Part shown: positions 25,999 through 36,800 of the stretch, piece after piece
How positions within the stretch are numbered: the first letter of the stretch is position 1
Layout: each line of letters opens with the position of its first letter
Origin: an uncultured Acidobacteriota bacterium
Lineage (GTDB): Bacteria; Acidobacteriota; Blastocatellia; Pyrinomonadales; Pyrinomonadaceae
Assembly (NCBI GenBank): GCA_937859595.1
Contig: CALMAH010000029.1
Span: 1-64,000 of the forward strand
DNA: 64,000 nucleotides
Direction: 5' to 3'
Made by a program: the position numbers and the translations under genes
The notes under the pieces: model-generated
Databases searched by the model: none
Told to the model about the DNA's origin: nothing
What the model saw: only the letters and a program-made list of their open reading frames with translations

Positions 25999-26076
25999 CT
26001 AAAAGATGAACCGCCCCAGAAACAGGAGGCTGAGGATAAGGGCAAGAGCATATACCAGAATTTTGATTAGACTCAT
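25999..26076 (-). CDS. Predicted 25-residue single-span membrane peptide
   Basis: ATG 26076 to TAG 25999 encodes 25 residues beginning MSLIKILVYALALILSL and ending GRFIF. It is almost entirely hydrophobic with one Lys near the start and one Arg near the end, a typical transmembrane helix. AGG about 8 nt upstream of the ATG could serve as ribosome site. Small membrane proteins of this size are often missed. No homology can be claimed. Confidence 0.45.
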   Translation of the reverse strand: MSLIKILVYALALILSLLFLGRFIF

Positions 26077-26147
26077 ATTTTTGCCTATCCTAGAGACAAC
26101 CGGCGAAAACCACACAGAAAAGCCAGTTTAGATTTCTAACGAACCGG

Positions 26148-27641
26148 ATGTCAAAGCAATATTCATTAGTTTACTACATTCTCACCGGCATCCTGCTTAG
26201 CTTACAAATCTTTACATTTGCGGCGGCCCAGGATGTGGAACTGAGCGTAAAGATCGATCCCGAGGTTCGAATTGCGTCGATAAATGGGGTTTACCAAGCG
26301 GGTGGGTCGGGTCTTTTCCGCCGAAATATCGGGTTTGCGGATACGGTGGCCGGTCGGACACGGCTTGCGGAACGCATCGTGGAACTGGCGGCTGCCGATC
26401 GTCGCGGGGCTAATCGCGAAATACGGGAAATAGCGCCCGGAGAGTTCGTTTCGGACGCGGATCTCGACCAATGGTCTTACCGGATCGATCTTTCAGACGA
26501 TCTTTCTGCAGGGGTGTCCGCACACACCACCTGGTTGAGGCGGGACATCGGCGTTCTGATGGCCGAGGACCTTTTTCCGCGAATGGCGGCTTCGGACAGG
26601 AAGATATCGGCGCGGATTACGTTCGATCTGCCGGACGGCTGGGACCTGCTGACAACGGCAAAGGCTGGCGGACGGACGATCGAGACCGACGATCTGCGGG
26701 CGGAGATCTTTGCCATTGGCGAAAACTGGGAAATGCGGCGGGCGTCGATGTCGCGGATGAACGTTACGATCATACGGTCCGGCGATTGGAATTTTGCGTT
26801 GGCGGAGGCCGAGACGGCAGCTGAAGAGATCCTGCGAGAACTGACCGCTGTTTTCGGCAGGCCGGCCGCCGAAAATGTCCTGATCATCTTCGCACCGATA
26901 CCTGTCGAGGCCGGATACGGGAGATGGGAGGCAGAGACCCGCGGCAGTACCGTAACGATAGCATCGTCGGATATGGCATTTCGCACGCAGTCCGTTCAGC
27001 GAATGCACGAGCAGCTGAGACATGAGCTGTTTCATCTCTGGATGCCGAACGCAATGGCGCTCGAGGGCGGATACGATTGGTTCTATGAAGGCTTTGCTCT
27101 TTATCAATCGCTTCGGACGGCGGTAAGACTGAACGGGATCTCTTTCGACGACATGCTCGACACGATCTCGCGTGCGTACGCCATAGACCGTGCTCAGCAG
27201 AAGAGAAGGCCGATCGTCGAAACGGCGACGGACCGCTGGGCAGGCGGCCTGGAGGTGTATGCCCGGGGGTTGATGGTCGCATTTATGTGCGATGCGGCAA
27301 TGCTGAGCGATTCGCGGGGGCGGGAATCGGTAGAGACGCTTCTGCGGGAGATATTCCGGAAACACGCCGCACCTGCACCGCCGGCGGACGGTAACCTGGC
27401 TATAACGGAAGCGATGAGGGCGAGGCGCGAGTTGGGGCCGATAGTTGAGCGATGGATAGCCGGGAGCGAACCGCCAGATCTGTCGGATGCGATGGATGCA
27501 CTTGGGCTGGAGCTTGCGTCGCGAGGACGCGGGGAACGGCTCTATGTTGTCCGGCGGCCCAACGGCAACCAGCGACGGCTTTTAGACAAATTGGGTTATA
27601 ATAACTGGAGAAAGGCTCGGAAGTATCAGAATGCTAACTAA
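26148..27641 (+). CDS. Secreted gluzincin metallopeptidase (M1-like)
   Basis: This 497-residue protein has a signal peptide ending FAAAQ. The zinc site H292ELFH296 is followed 18 residues later by E314 in FYEGFALYQ, the HExxH-x18-E arrangement of the M1 clan. The N-terminal 200 residues are a beta-rich domain as in M1/M61 proteins. The GAMEN-type exopeptidase motif was not seen, so specificity is unknown. It overlaps the next gene by 11 bases, implying joint translation. Confidence 0.75.
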   Translation: MSKQYSLVYYILTGILLSLQIFTFAAAQDVELSVKIDPEVRIASINGVYQAGGSGLFRRNIGFADTVAGRTRLAERIVELAAADRRGANREIREIAPGEFVSDADLDQWSYRIDLSDDLSAGVSAHTTWLRRDIGVLMAEDLFPRMAASDRKISARITFDLPDGWDLLTTAKAGGRTIETDDLRAEIFAIGENWEMRRASMSRMNVTIIRSGDWNFALAEAETAAEEILRELTAVFGRPAAENVLIIFAPIPVEAGYGRWEAETRGSTVTIASSDMAFRTQSVQRMHEQLRHELFHLWMPNAMALEGGYDWFYEGFALYQSLRTAVRLNGISFDDMLDTISRAYAIDRAQQKRRPIVETATDRWAGGLEVYARGLMVAFMCDAAMLSDSRGRESVETLLREIFRKHAAPAPPADGNLAITEAMRARRELGPIVERWIAGSEPPDLSDAMDALGLELASRGRGERLYVVRRPNGNQRRLLDKLGYNNWRKARKYQNAN

Positions 27642-28773
27642 GATCGCCGTCATAATCGTTTTGGTTTTTGGGGTTGCCCTGCTGCCGGGCTGCAGCATGC
27701 TTGACGCCACCGTCAACACATTCTCAAGGGCAGTTGGTCTTTCGGACACCGCGATCGTTATTGCCCGGACCGCTCAGATCCGCACAAGCTATGCTGTTGT
27801 GGCGGCTGACCTGTTGGAGGTAAAGCGCGGCGACCGGCTTGAGATAATAGACCAGATAGAATTTGAAAAGGTGATCTGGTACCGGGTTAGGGCCCGCGAC
27901 GAGGAACGCACTGAAGGCTGGATAGAGGCGCAGAACGTGATAACGAGCGAGGTGCTCGAACGATCGCAGAAGCTCGCGGAGGAGTTTAAGGATCTGCCCC
28001 CGCAGGCCGCAGGCAAATTGAGAGCGGCATCGAACCTGCGACTCGCACCCGAAATGAACGAGGAGAACGTGCTCTTTCGACTTGCGAACGGCTCTACGTT
28101 CGAGGTCATGAACTGGCGATTTGTACCAAAGGAAACAACGGCAGATGTGGACGACGGCACGGGAGCCCCGAGGCCTGCCGACGACACGGACGAGGACATA
28201 AAGGCAGCGAAGGAGGCCGGTGAACCTGAAAAGATCGAGGAAAAGTACGATATCTGGTATCTGGTAAAGCTCGACCCTTCGGTCTCGCCCGCACCGGCGG
28301 GATGGCTTTTCGGGCGGCAGGTGGAAATGAACGTACCCTCGGACATAGTTTTCTTTCAGCAGAATAATCGAAAGTTCGTTACCTGGCAGCGGTTGGACAC
28401 GGACCTTTCGTCACAGATGGTCACGGCGGACAGAAAGGCGACGCCGGGCAACTGGGTGATTCTGACCCGTACGAATATTGTAAAGGCGATAGACGGCGTG
28501 GAGCCGGATTTCGACGGAATACTGGTGCTTGCGTTCGACCGATACGACCAGAGCTTTTACACCGTTTGGCGTTCGACGGGCGACGTTTGGGGCAGAATGC
28601 CTTTGAGAGTTGACGGCACCGGCGATAACAAAGCGTTTACCATCAGCCTGCGACATCCGGAGGGAAGGATGGATGACAAACGGTTCGTCGTCTTTCGCGA
28701 CCGGAATCGCGTCCGCGTAACGCCGCCTGAGGACATCGCTCAATATATGGAGACCCCGAAGCGCCGCCGTTAG
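27631..28773 (+). CDS. SH3-domain lipoprotein
   Basis: This 380-residue protein starts within the end of the peptidase gene. The signal peptide ends LLPGC, a good lipobox. Residues about 45-110 form a bacterial SH3-like domain (RTSYAVVAADLLEVKRGD ... WYRVRA ... GWIEAQNV). A second SH3-like segment follows about residues 125-235 with an acidic insertion. The last 140 residues are beta-rich with no known motif. It is probably an envelope protein that binds wall material or the neighbouring peptidase. Confidence 0.75.
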   Translation: MLTKIAVIIVLVFGVALLPGCSMLDATVNTFSRAVGLSDTAIVIARTAQIRTSYAVVAADLLEVKRGDRLEIIDQIEFEKVIWYRVRARDEERTEGWIEAQNVITSEVLERSQKLAEEFKDLPPQAAGKLRAASNLRLAPEMNEENVLFRLANGSTFEVMNWRFVPKETTADVDDGTGAPRPADDTDEDIKAAKEAGEPEKIEEKYDIWYLVKLDPSVSPAPAGWLFGRQVEMNVPSDIVFFQQNNRKFVTWQRLDTDLSSQMVTADRKATPGNWVILTRTNIVKAIDGVEPDFDGILVLAFDRYDQSFYTVWRSTGDVWGRMPLRVDGTGDNKAFTISLRHPEGRMDDKRFVVFRDRNRVRVTPPEDIAQYMETPKRRR

Positions 28774-28799
28774 CCCAAGGTCCTAAGGCAGAGATTTTC

Positions 28800-29117
28800 A
28801 TGGCGATGATGGACAGCGAATTTGATCCAGATAGTCCCTTTCCGGAGCCGGTCCAGCTTGAGATCACGGACACCATCGACCTGCATTCGTTCGTCCCCAG
28901 CGAGGTAGGGGCAGTGGTCGATGCCTATCTCGAAGAGGCTTGGCGCGCCGGATTTCGTTTCGTGCGTATAATCCACGGCAAGGGTATCGGGGTCCAGCGC
29001 GAGATAGTAAGAAAGAAGCTGGCGGAGACGGCTTTTGTCAAAGGCTTTCGGTCGGGCGACGAATTCTCAGGCGGCGACGGCGCAACAATTGCGGAGCTAA
29101 AACAAGATCTTCAGTGA
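28800..29117 (+). CDS. Smr-domain protein (MutS2 C-terminal type)
   Basis: The 105-residue product consists of one Smr domain with the signatures TIDLHSF and RIIHGKGIGVQ. Smr domains nick branched DNA or cut RNA. Stand-alone versions are common. It is cytoplasmic, with no signal. The gene ends 7 bases into the convergent gene at 29111-29377. Confidence 0.88.
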   Translation: MAMMDSEFDPDSPFPEPVQLEITDTIDLHSFVPSEVGAVVDAYLEEAWRAGFRFVRIIHGKGIGVQREIVRKKLAETAFVKGFRSGDEFSGGDGATIAELKQDLQ

Positions 29118-29377
29118 TCATCGATTATGTCCGACCATGCCTCGTCTTCGGCGTTGCTTTCGTCGAGGTAGAGCGAATCGATAAGCAGGTTTTGTTCATC
29201 GATACGGCGTTCGGCCTGTTCGAGCCGGGCGGCGAGCGACCGGCAGCGACGTTCGAGATATCGGAGGCGTTTCTTTCTTTCCTTGTCGAGCTTGTCGATG
29301 TAAAAAAGGTAGGCCATTTGAAGACCGGTGACCCCGGTCAATGCCAGCGCGAGACAGATCAGAACGTAATACGACAT
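29111..29377 (-). CDS. Small membrane protein with coiled coil
   Basis: An 88-residue protein from ATG 29377 (AGGGG 8 nt upstream; the in-frame ATG at 29404 is less well placed). One N-terminal membrane helix (residues 3-25) is followed by a charged coiled coil (KLDKERKKRLRYLERR ... ARLEQAERRI) and an acidic tail. This is a phage-shock or FtsB-like shape but no family is recognised. It overlaps the smr gene tail to tail. Confidence 0.6.
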   Translation of the reverse strand: MSYYVLICLALALTGVTGLQMAYLFYIDKLDKERKKRLRYLERRCRSLAARLEQAERRIDEQNLLIDSLYLDESNAEDEAWSDIIDDH

Positions 29378-29594
29378 AATGCAGGCCCCTGGTTTGAACG
29401 GCAACGAATTCGACAGTTGGCCACGACCGGATTCGCCGATACCGCGAGATCGATGCTTGCCAATAAAGTATAAGCCTTGACCGTAGCGTCGATAAAGGCA
29501 AGAATCGAATTTGCCCTGATGCCGCGGCCGGACTGCCCGTAATAGTGGAATCCGGCATATATTGCTACTCTGGATTCAGGGTCCTAGATCTATA

Positions 29595-30023
29595 ATGCAA
29601 GAACTTCGATTGATATATACGCTATTGTGCGACGACGTCCGGATCGAGATGGGCAACAAGATATCTCTGATGGGTATCTTTCAGAATATCATGGTAGAAA
29701 AGCTTCCGGTCTCGCTTATCAAATTTGCCGTTATCAACCATTGGCAGGGTTCGGGGAGCCATCAGACAGAGGTCCGAATACTCTCGCCCGACCGACTGAA
29801 TGTCGTTGTCACATCACAGCCGACGCCGATCGAACTGGCGCCGGGCGGATTTACGGACAATGTGAGCTTTTTTGTGAACGTGGTATTCCCGAGTTCGGGC
29901 ACCTATTGGGTGCAGACCATTGCGGACAAAGAAGTTGTCGAAGAAGTGCCGCTGATCGTTGCGGACGCCGCCGAGATGAATGCGGCTCATGCCCCGGAAG
30001 AGATCACTGATACGATAAACTGA
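29595..30023 (+). CDS. DUF6941-like protein
   Basis: A 142-residue product from ATG 29595. The opening LIYTLLCDDVRIEMGNKISLMGIFQNI matches the pattern I associate with DUF6941, small beta-sandwich proteins of unknown role. There is no signal peptide. The 217-bp region upstream to 29378 shows no other gene. Confidence 0.65.
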   Translation: MQELRLIYTLLCDDVRIEMGNKISLMGIFQNIMVEKLPVSLIKFAVINHWQGSGSHQTEVRILSPDRLNVVVTSQPTPIELAPGGFTDNVSFFVNVVFPSSGTYWVQTIADKEVVEEVPLIVADAAEMNAAHAPEEITDTIN

Positions 30024-30025
30024 AG

Positions 30026-30661
30026 TTACCTTGAAGCTGCGGAAAGATCGAGGGTGATCGCCGTTCGATAGATGCCCCGCATATCGACCTCGATGTCCTT
30101 TGTGCCCGATACGCCGCGATAGCTTGCGCGTATGCGGAGAGTGGCCTCGCGTTCCGGAAAGCGAAACGTAAAATCGCCGCTTACGTTCGTGTAAGTGCTG
30201 CCGAGATTCTTTAGCGATCCGTCCTTTCCAACCTCGAACATCTCGACCCTGGCACCCGTAACGCTCCGGCCCTCCTTGAAAAAGACGCTGCCGCGCACAA
30301 GCACTAAATTGCCAAGGTCGGGATTTAGGATAAGCCGGTCGCCGATATTCACGACGCTGTTCTTTACCTCGACACCGAAACGAACACCGGAAGCAAATCC
30401 TTCAGCCTCTACTGCGACATTATAAGTACCCTGACGAAGCCCCGTGATGCGGAAATCGCCTTTGCGGTCGGTGCGGACTGTCTTTATGTCCTCTCCTTCC
30501 TGGCGTGCCGCAACGGTCGCATTGGGTATGGCGCGTCCCTGAGCATCGCGTACCTTACCACGAATGCCGCCCGACTGTGCCATTGTCGAAACAGCAAAAA
30601 TAAGTACGAAAGCAGTCGCGAGGGCAATAACCCCGGCCGAAAGTGGTCTAAGCATTGACAT
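30026..30661 (-). CDS. Secreted carboxypeptidase-regulatory-like domain protein
   Basis: This 211-residue protein has a signal peptide ending TMAQ. It has two Ig-like regulatory domains: residues 33-110 (GGIRGKVRDAQGRAIPNATV ... GLRQGTYNVAVEAEGF) and about 120-205. These domains usually serve adhesion or act as TonB-receptor prefixes; here they stand alone. The start overlaps the end of the epimerase gene by 14 bases, so both are one transcription unit with 31701-32663. Confidence 0.8.
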   Translation of the reverse strand: MSMLRPLSAGVIALATAFVLIFAVSTMAQSGGIRGKVRDAQGRAIPNATVAARQEGEDIKTVRTDRKGDFRITGLRQGTYNVAVEAEGFASGVRFGVEVKNSVVNIGDRLILNPDLGNLVLVRGSVFFKEGRSVTGARVEMFEVGKDGSLKNLGSTYTNVSGDFTFRFPEREATLRIRASYRGVSGTKDIEVDMRGIYRTAITLDLSAASR

Positions 30662-31634
30662 GTGACACCGCCGCTGTTTTTCGAAATTCGTCGGCTACAT
30701 CATTGATGATGTTATCCAGCGTGCGGGTTGGCTTATAGCCGAATAATCTATTGGCTTTCTCCAGGCTCGGGACTCGGCGGCGCATATCCTCGAATCCTTC
30801 GCCGTAAACCTCGTCATAGGGAACGAAGACGATCTCGCTGGTGCTCCCGGTCAGTTCGATGGCTCGTTTTGCAAGGTCCAGTATCGAGGATTCCTGGTCG
30901 CTACCGAGATTTATAACCTGTCCAAAGCAGGCCGGCGTCTCAAGCACCTTGGCAAGCCCCTCGACGACATCCAGAACGTGGCCAAAGCATCGCGACTGTG
31001 TTCCGTCGCCGTGGACGCTGATCGGTTCCTTCTTTACGGCAGCCTGGACAAATCGCGGTACGACCATGCCGTATTGTCCTGTCTGACGCGGGCCGACCGT
31101 ATTGAAAAGCCGGACGACGACGGCAGGCAGGCGCGTTTCCTTGAAATGGGCAAGGGCGAGAAATTCGTCGAGGGTCTTGGCACATGCGTAGGCCCAGCGA
31201 TGCTTATCGGTGGCACCGGTTAGCAGATCATCCTCCTCACGAAAGGGAACCGTGGCTCCTTTGCCGTAAACCTCCGAGGTGCTCGGTATAAGAACGCGTT
31301 TTCTATACCGTGAGCAGAACTTGAGCACGACATCGGTGCCGTGAAAGATGGTCTCAATGGTCTTGACGGGCTGTTCCATAATTAGCCGGACACCGACCGC
31401 GCTTGCCATGTGGAAAACCCGGTCCGTTTCGCGGATGAGCTCTTCCATAAGCGGCTGGTTGAGCACCGTATCGATAAGAAGCCGAAAACGTTCGTGTCCC
31501 TCTAGGTGTTCCACATTTGAATAGCGGCCGGTCGAGAGGTCGTCGATAACGGTGATCTCGTGTCCCTCAGCGATAAGTTTGTCTGCAAGATGGCTGCCGA
31601 CAAATCCGGCCCCGCCCGTGATAAGGATCTTCAT
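30648..31634 (-). CDS. NAD-dependent nucleotide-sugar epimerase/dehydratase (extended SDR)
   Basis: A 328-residue extended short-chain dehydrogenase with the GGAGFVGS nucleotide fold and catalytic pair YACAK plus upstream STSEVYG. It resembles UDP-glucose epimerase, UDP-glucuronate decarboxylase and dTDP-glucose dehydratase families; substrate cannot be fixed from sequence. It lies 66 bp behind the UDP-glucuronate decarboxylase-like gene and probably acts in the same sugar pathway for surface glycans. Confidence 0.85.
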   Translation of the reverse strand: MKILITGGAGFVGSHLADKLIAEGHEITVIDDLSTGRYSNVEHLEGHERFRLLIDTVLNQPLMEELIRETDRVFHMASAVGVRLIMEQPVKTIETIFHGTDVVLKFCSRYRKRVLIPSTSEVYGKGATVPFREEDDLLTGATDKHRWAYACAKTLDEFLALAHFKETRLPAVVVRLFNTVGPRQTGQYGMVVPRFVQAAVKKEPISVHGDGTQSRCFGHVLDVVEGLAKVLETPACFGQVINLGSDQESSILDLAKRAIELTGSTSEIVFVPYDEVYGEGFEDMRRRVPSLEKANRLFGYKPTRTLDNIINDVADEFRKTAAVSHVNA

Positions 31635-31700
31635 AAGTTAATTTTCGCGGCCCGCACGTAAATAGGGGCTTTGGTCGTAAAATAGATCGTAATGCCCTCG

Positions 31701-32663
31701 CTAAGACGCGGGCTTCTGCATAGCGCTTTCGCCTAGCGAAACTCTGAAATATTCGACCGTCTTCTTGAGTCCCTCGGCGAGCGGGACCTTGGGTTCCCAA
31801 CCGAGAAGGTTCATTGCACGTTCGATGTTCGGCTTTCGCTGTTTCGGGTCGTCCTGTGGCAACGGTAAATATTCGATCTTGGCGTCTTTGCCGGTTGCTT
31901 TGCCGACCTCTTCGGCAAGTTCGTTCATCGTAAATTCGCCGGGGTTACCCATATTCACCGGCAGGTGGATGTCCTCGGCCTCGGTGTTCATAAGCCGGAT
32001 GAGGCCATCAAGCATGTCGCTAACATAACAGAACGAACGGGTCTGCGTGCCGTCGCCGTAAATGGTCAATGGCTCGCCGCGAAGGGCCTGAACGACAAAA
32101 TTTGAAACCACGCGGCCGTCGTTTTCCATCATCCGTTCGCCGTAGGTGTTAAATATACGGGCTATGCGGGTATCGACACCGTTTTGCCGATGATAGTCCA
32201 TCATCAGGGTCTCTGCCACGCGCTTGCCCTCGTCATAGCAGCTTCGAAGCCCTATCGGGTTTACGTTTCCCCAATAGTCCTCGGTTTGCGGATGAACAAG
32301 CGGATCGCCGTAAACCTCGCTCGTGGATGCCTGCAGAATCCGGGCCTTTACGCGCTTCGCCATCCCGAGCATGTTTATCGTGCCCATCACGCTGGTCTTA
32401 ACGGTCTTAACCGGATTGTACTGGTAATGGATCGGCGAAGCGGGGCAGGCGAGATTATATATCTGATCGACCTCCAGCAAGATCGGTTCGGTTACGTCAT
32501 GCCGGACAAGCTCGAAATTGCTGTTGCCTATCAGATGTACGATGTTTGCCTTGCGGCCGGTGAAGAAATTGTCCAGACAGATGACCTCGTGGCCATCGGC
32601 CAGGAGACGTTCGCAAAGATGCGATCCGATGAATCCGGCACCGCCGGTAACAAGTATTCTCAT
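31701..32663 (-). CDS. UDP-glucuronate decarboxylase (UDP-xylose synthase) type SDR
   Basis: A 320-residue extended [13 protein letters not shown] at the N-terminus, [20 protein letters not shown], and the RSCYDEGKR active site typical of UDP-glucuronate decarboxylases. The enzyme converts UDP-glucuronate to UDP-xylose. It is the first gene of a three-gene minus-strand unit. Upstream, 32664-32766 is gene-free. Confidence 0.9.
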   Translation of the reverse strand: MRILVTGGAGFIGSHLCERLLADGHEVICLDNFFTGRKANIVHLIGNSNFELVRHDVTEPILLEVDQIYNLACPASPIHYQYNPVKTVKTSVMGTINMLGMAKRVKARILQASTSEVYGDPLVHPQTEDYWGNVNPIGLRSCYDEGKRVAETLMMDYHRQNGVDTRIARIFNTYGERMMENDGRVVSNFVVQALRGEPLTIYGDGTQTRSFCYVSDMLDGLIRLMNTEAEDIHLPVNMGNPGEFTMNELAEEVGKATGKDAKIEYLPLPQDDPKQRKPNIERAMNLLGWEPKVPLAEGLKKTVEYFRVSLGESAMQKPAS

Positions 32664-32766
32664 TCAGTAGTCGGCAGCGGGGCACGCGCTCAGGAATCTG
32701 GCCCCGAAGCCGTCCATATTATCTACAAATCCGCGAACATTATCAATTTTCAAAACCGGAGCGAGG

Positions 32767-33630
32767 TCAGTATCGCGGTATAGAGCAAATACCGTCATTG
32801 CCGCAGAACCAGTCGCGGAGCATTTCGACCACACCTGCCTTATCTTCACCGATATATTCGCCGCGGCGTTTTCTGTATTCGGCAAGAATGAGTTCTGCCC
32901 TTTCCTTCAAACTTCGGTCGGCTTCAGTTTCCTTGTGCCCCTTGGGAACGGCAAAGACAAATCTATTCGTGTCGCTGGTCACAGTCGCTATCGAATAAAA
33001 GTCACGCTCGACGAACCGTCCGGTTAGCTCCTCTTCATTGGCAGCCTCAACGAAGAAACGCACCGCATGGTCGGGATAGCCGAAAAGATAACCGTAACCG
33101 GCAAAACGGGCGGTTGACTCGGCATTTTCGACGGCATAAAGCACCTGGAGCGGATGGGCAGACGGCGTGATGGCCCATCGGTCGAAAAAGTCGTGCCGGC
33201 CATCAAGCATCTCCCTGAGAGAGCGCCGGTTGAAAACGACAGCGTCGGAACTTCGCCTTCCGTCAAAGGCTCTCGCGAAATGATGAAGATCCGCGAACAG
33301 TTCGTCCCCTCCGCACCGCCAGAGTGCAAGCGCCTGGCGGGTCTCTTCCATCTTCGCAAGCGTTTCGGAACGCTCCGACCGGGCCTTTTCGTCGCGTGGT
33401 TGGCGGACAGCGACCGTAAACGCCGAGAAACCGCTCGACATAGGCTTTATACCTCCAACGATCGTGTAAAGGGCTTCGCTGTCGAGGGCCTTTAGAAGCA
33501 AAGCCTCTGCCTGTGGCCGAGCTTCGGCCGGAAGCCTTTCGAACGGAAAGCAATCGGCTCGATCGGCGGCATCCGCGAGGATCGGGAACGTAAACAAAAA
33601 AATGAGTGTAAGCGACAAATTGTTCTTCAT
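32767..33630 (-). CDS. Secreted protein of unknown function
   Basis: A 287-residue protein with a signal peptide ending LADAADR. It contains a FPFERLP segment after the cleavage site, a HHFARAFDGR region in the middle, a YGYLFGYPDHAVRFFVEAA block and a CxxxxGIC pair near the end that could form a disulfide. I recognise no domain. The gene is alone on this strand and diverges from the TonB receptor at 33876. Confidence 0.65.
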   Translation of the reverse strand: MKNNLSLTLIFLFTFPILADAADRADCFPFERLPAEARPQAEALLLKALDSEALYTIVGGIKPMSSGFSAFTVAVRQPRDEKARSERSETLAKMEETRQALALWRCGGDELFADLHHFARAFDGRRSSDAVVFNRRSLREMLDGRHDFFDRWAITPSAHPLQVLYAVENAESTARFAGYGYLFGYPDHAVRFFVEAANEEELTGRFVERDFYSIATVTSDTNRFVFAVPKGHKETEADRSLKERAELILAEYRKRRGEYIGEDKAGVVEMLRDWFCGNDGICSIPRY

Positions 33631-33875
33631 CAGGGGCTCCGAAATATAGAACTATACCGCTAAACGAAAACACCGCAAAAAGACTTCAACGAAGAACGTG
33701 CAAAGAACAATGACCGGACGATTTCGGCATATAGTTCGTTGCGTTCGGCAACCCAAAACTGAACATTCATCGACCGAGACCATCAGTCCGTTGAAAAAAT
33801 CGTCACATAACAGAATGGCATGTTCTACTGGTCTTTTAACGTTCCAAGGAATAATGGCACTCATTTCGAAACACT

Positions 33876-36800
33876 ATGCGAAACAAAATATACCTATCCT
33901 TCCTCACGATCCTTTTCCTGGTTCCGAGCGTCTTTGGCCAATCGAACGCTACGCTGACGGGACGGGTTACCGATCCCTCGCGCGCTCCTGTTCCGGGGGC
34001 CATTGTAACGGCAACGAACCGGGCGACAAATGCTGAATACACAGCGGCCACGAACCGCGAGGGAAACTATGTGTTCCCGCAGTTACCGCCGGCTACATAT
34101 CGTATCAATGTGGCGGCCACGGGGTTTAAGCAGGCCGGCCGGGAAGAACTTGCGGTTACGGTCGCCGGTACAACGACACAACATTTCTCGTTGGAGGTGG
34201 CCGGGCCCGAGGAAGAGATCCTGATAACCGACACTGCGGACCTTGTGGAGCGCGAATCCGGCGCGGTTGGTACGGTGATCGACCGCAACTTCGTCTCAAA
34301 TCTTCCGTTGAATGGCCGCAGCTTCCAGACGCTGATCGAGCTGACGCCGGGGGTCGTACTGGCACCGAGTACTATCCAGAATTCAGGGCAGTTCTCGATA
34401 AACGGAAATCGAACGAATTCAAATTACTTCACAGTCGACGGCGTCAGCGCGAACGTCGGGTCGGCGACGAATGCCCAGTTTTACCAGCAGGCGGGCGGCA
34501 CACTCCCGGCCCTTTCTATAACGGGTGGCACGAACAGCCTCGCGTCGGTTGAGTCGGTCCAGGAGTTCCGCGTTCAGACCTCAAGCTATGCCGCGGAATT
34601 TGGCAGGCAGCCGGGCGGGCAGATCTCGATCGTCACGCGTAGCGGAGGAAACGACTTTAATGGCTCGGTATATAACTATTTCAGGAACGAGGCCCTCGAC
34701 GCTAATGACTGGTTTGAGAACGTTGCCGGACGCCCGAGACGAAAGCTTAGGCAGAACAACTTTGGGGGCGCGGTCGGAGGACGCCTCTTCCTGCCGTGGT
34801 TCGGCGAAAGCCCGCGGATGATCTGGGACGGGCGCGACCGTTCGTTCTTTTTCTTTTCCTATGAGGGGCTTCGGCTTACCCAGCCGCAGACCAACGTCTT
34901 GACAGCCCGAGTTCCGTCTCTGGCAGCCAGACAGGCGGCTCCGGAGCCTTTTCGCCAGGTGTTGAATGCGTTTCCACTGCCGAACGCCCCGGCATTGGCC
35001 GGCGACCCGGCCGATACGGAAAGGTATATTGCGGCGCTCTCTTATCCGACCCGCATCGATGCTCTGAGCATTCGCCTCGATCACAGGTTGACGGACCGGG
35101 TAACGTTGTTTGGCAGATGGAACCGAGCTCCGTCCAATTCGCGGTTTCGCTCGTTTCCCAGCCAGGAGAATGCATTCGAATCGAACCTGAGCACACTAAC
35201 GGTGGGAACATCGTGGATATTGTCTTCGAGAGTTACTAATGACCTGCGGGTCAATTTTAGCCGTAACCGGGGGTTATTCGAGTTTCGGGGTATCGAAGTT
35301 GACGGTGGCGTACTCCCGCCGGACAACTTGTTGTTTCCGTCTATTTATCCCCGCGAGACCAGTGCTGTCAGCCTACAGTTGTCAACCGGTGCCAGCGGGG
35401 TCTCCTCCGCTAACCTTACACAGGGCAACGCTCTCGGAACACGTCAAAGGCAGTTCAATATCGTCGAGAATCTTTCGGTGGTTGCGGGCAGCCATATCCT
35501 TAAGCTCGGTGCAGACTTCCGGCGTCTTAAACCCGGAAGCGACACACGGCAGGTTAGCGTAAACTACGTGTGGAACACTGTGGCAAGCCGTGCAAGCGGA
35601 ATACCGACAAGCATTTCGCTTCAGGCGTTTCAGCCGGTCACGGATTTCTTTGTCGATAATTTCTCGCTGTTTGCACAGGATACGTGGAAGGTCACACCAA
35701 GGCTCACGCTGACCTTTGGGCTGCGATGGGAACTGAACCCGCCGTTGTCCGGAAAACGTTTACCTTATCAGATCGACGGTCTTGACGATCCGTTGACGGC
35801 CGTGCTGGCGCCGCCGAACACAAAGCAATGGAATACGGAATATGACAACTTTGCTCCGCGTTTTGGCATTGCCTACACGGTATCAGACAGAATGAACCTG
35901 GTCCTAAGAGGCGGCTACGGCATTTTTTACGACCTCAACACCGGTACAGCACTGAGGGGGTACTCGAGTTTTCCCTATAACACAACACGAACGATAACCG
36001 ATCCGGCCCAGAGAGTATTTCCGGCGAATCCGGCAGACCTTTTCCTCCCGCCATTCCTTGACGCCTCGCCGCCGCCCTACAGTTCCAACTTCTACGTTTT
36101 TGACCGCAACCTCAAATTGCCGTATTCACACCAGTGGAACCTATCGATGGAAAAAGGGCTGGGACGGTCTCAATCGGTGACCGTTTCTTATGTTGGTTCG
36201 GCGAGCAGACAATTGCTTCGCGCAGAACAACGGCGCAATTTCAATGCCCCTTACGTTGCGGACAGATATTGCCCGGCCGGCCAGCCGAACCCGCCGCCGT
36301 TCTGTACGCCGCCGCAGCCGATCATCGAGATAAATCCGGCGATCTTTGGCCCGGCGAATCTGACCAGTGGGCCGATCGCGGCGGGATCGTTCGTATCAGT
36401 GACTAGAAACGGTACGAAAGCGGACTACCACGCACTGCAGGCCCAGTTCCAGCGTCGGCTGTCGCGAGGGTTTCAGGCAATAGCCTCTTATACGTTCTCA
36501 AGGTCGATGGATGATGTTTCCGACGAGACCTTTACGGGCATCCCGATAGCAGATCAGATATTAAGCCTCGAACGCGGGCGATCAAATTTTGACGTTCCAC
36601 ATAATTTCACGGCGGCGGCTACGTATGACATTCCGGTCTTTTTGTCTGGAAATGCCGCGAGGGTGTTGCTCGGAGGATGGTCGTTTGACGCGATATTCAG
36701 GTTGAGGAGCGGTCTGCCTTTTTCGGTCGTCACGCAGAGCTTCGACGTTTTCAATGTCGGCACTTCGCGGCGTGTGGACGTGGTCGTGGGCCAGCCATTC

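Larger units (their letters stand above)
25685..26147. other. 460-bp gap between purH and the peptidase gene
   Basis: It holds the purH leader and terminator, a possible 25-codon gene (25999-26076) and, at about 25770-25830, a CTTTGCG/CGCAAAG-rich segment with internal complementarity. An 86-codon minus-strand frame here runs through the terminator and has no plausible content, so it is not called. Confidence 0.6.

Noticed and set aside
30240..30256. Sigma-54-like TGGCAC site
   Set aside because: It lies inside a coding region on the antisense strand and the -12 element deviates, so it is probably chance.
33644..33737. Inverted pair of TATAG-type motifs as an operator before the TonB receptor
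   Set aside because: The two sites are not true inverse copies and are far apart; no known operator matches.
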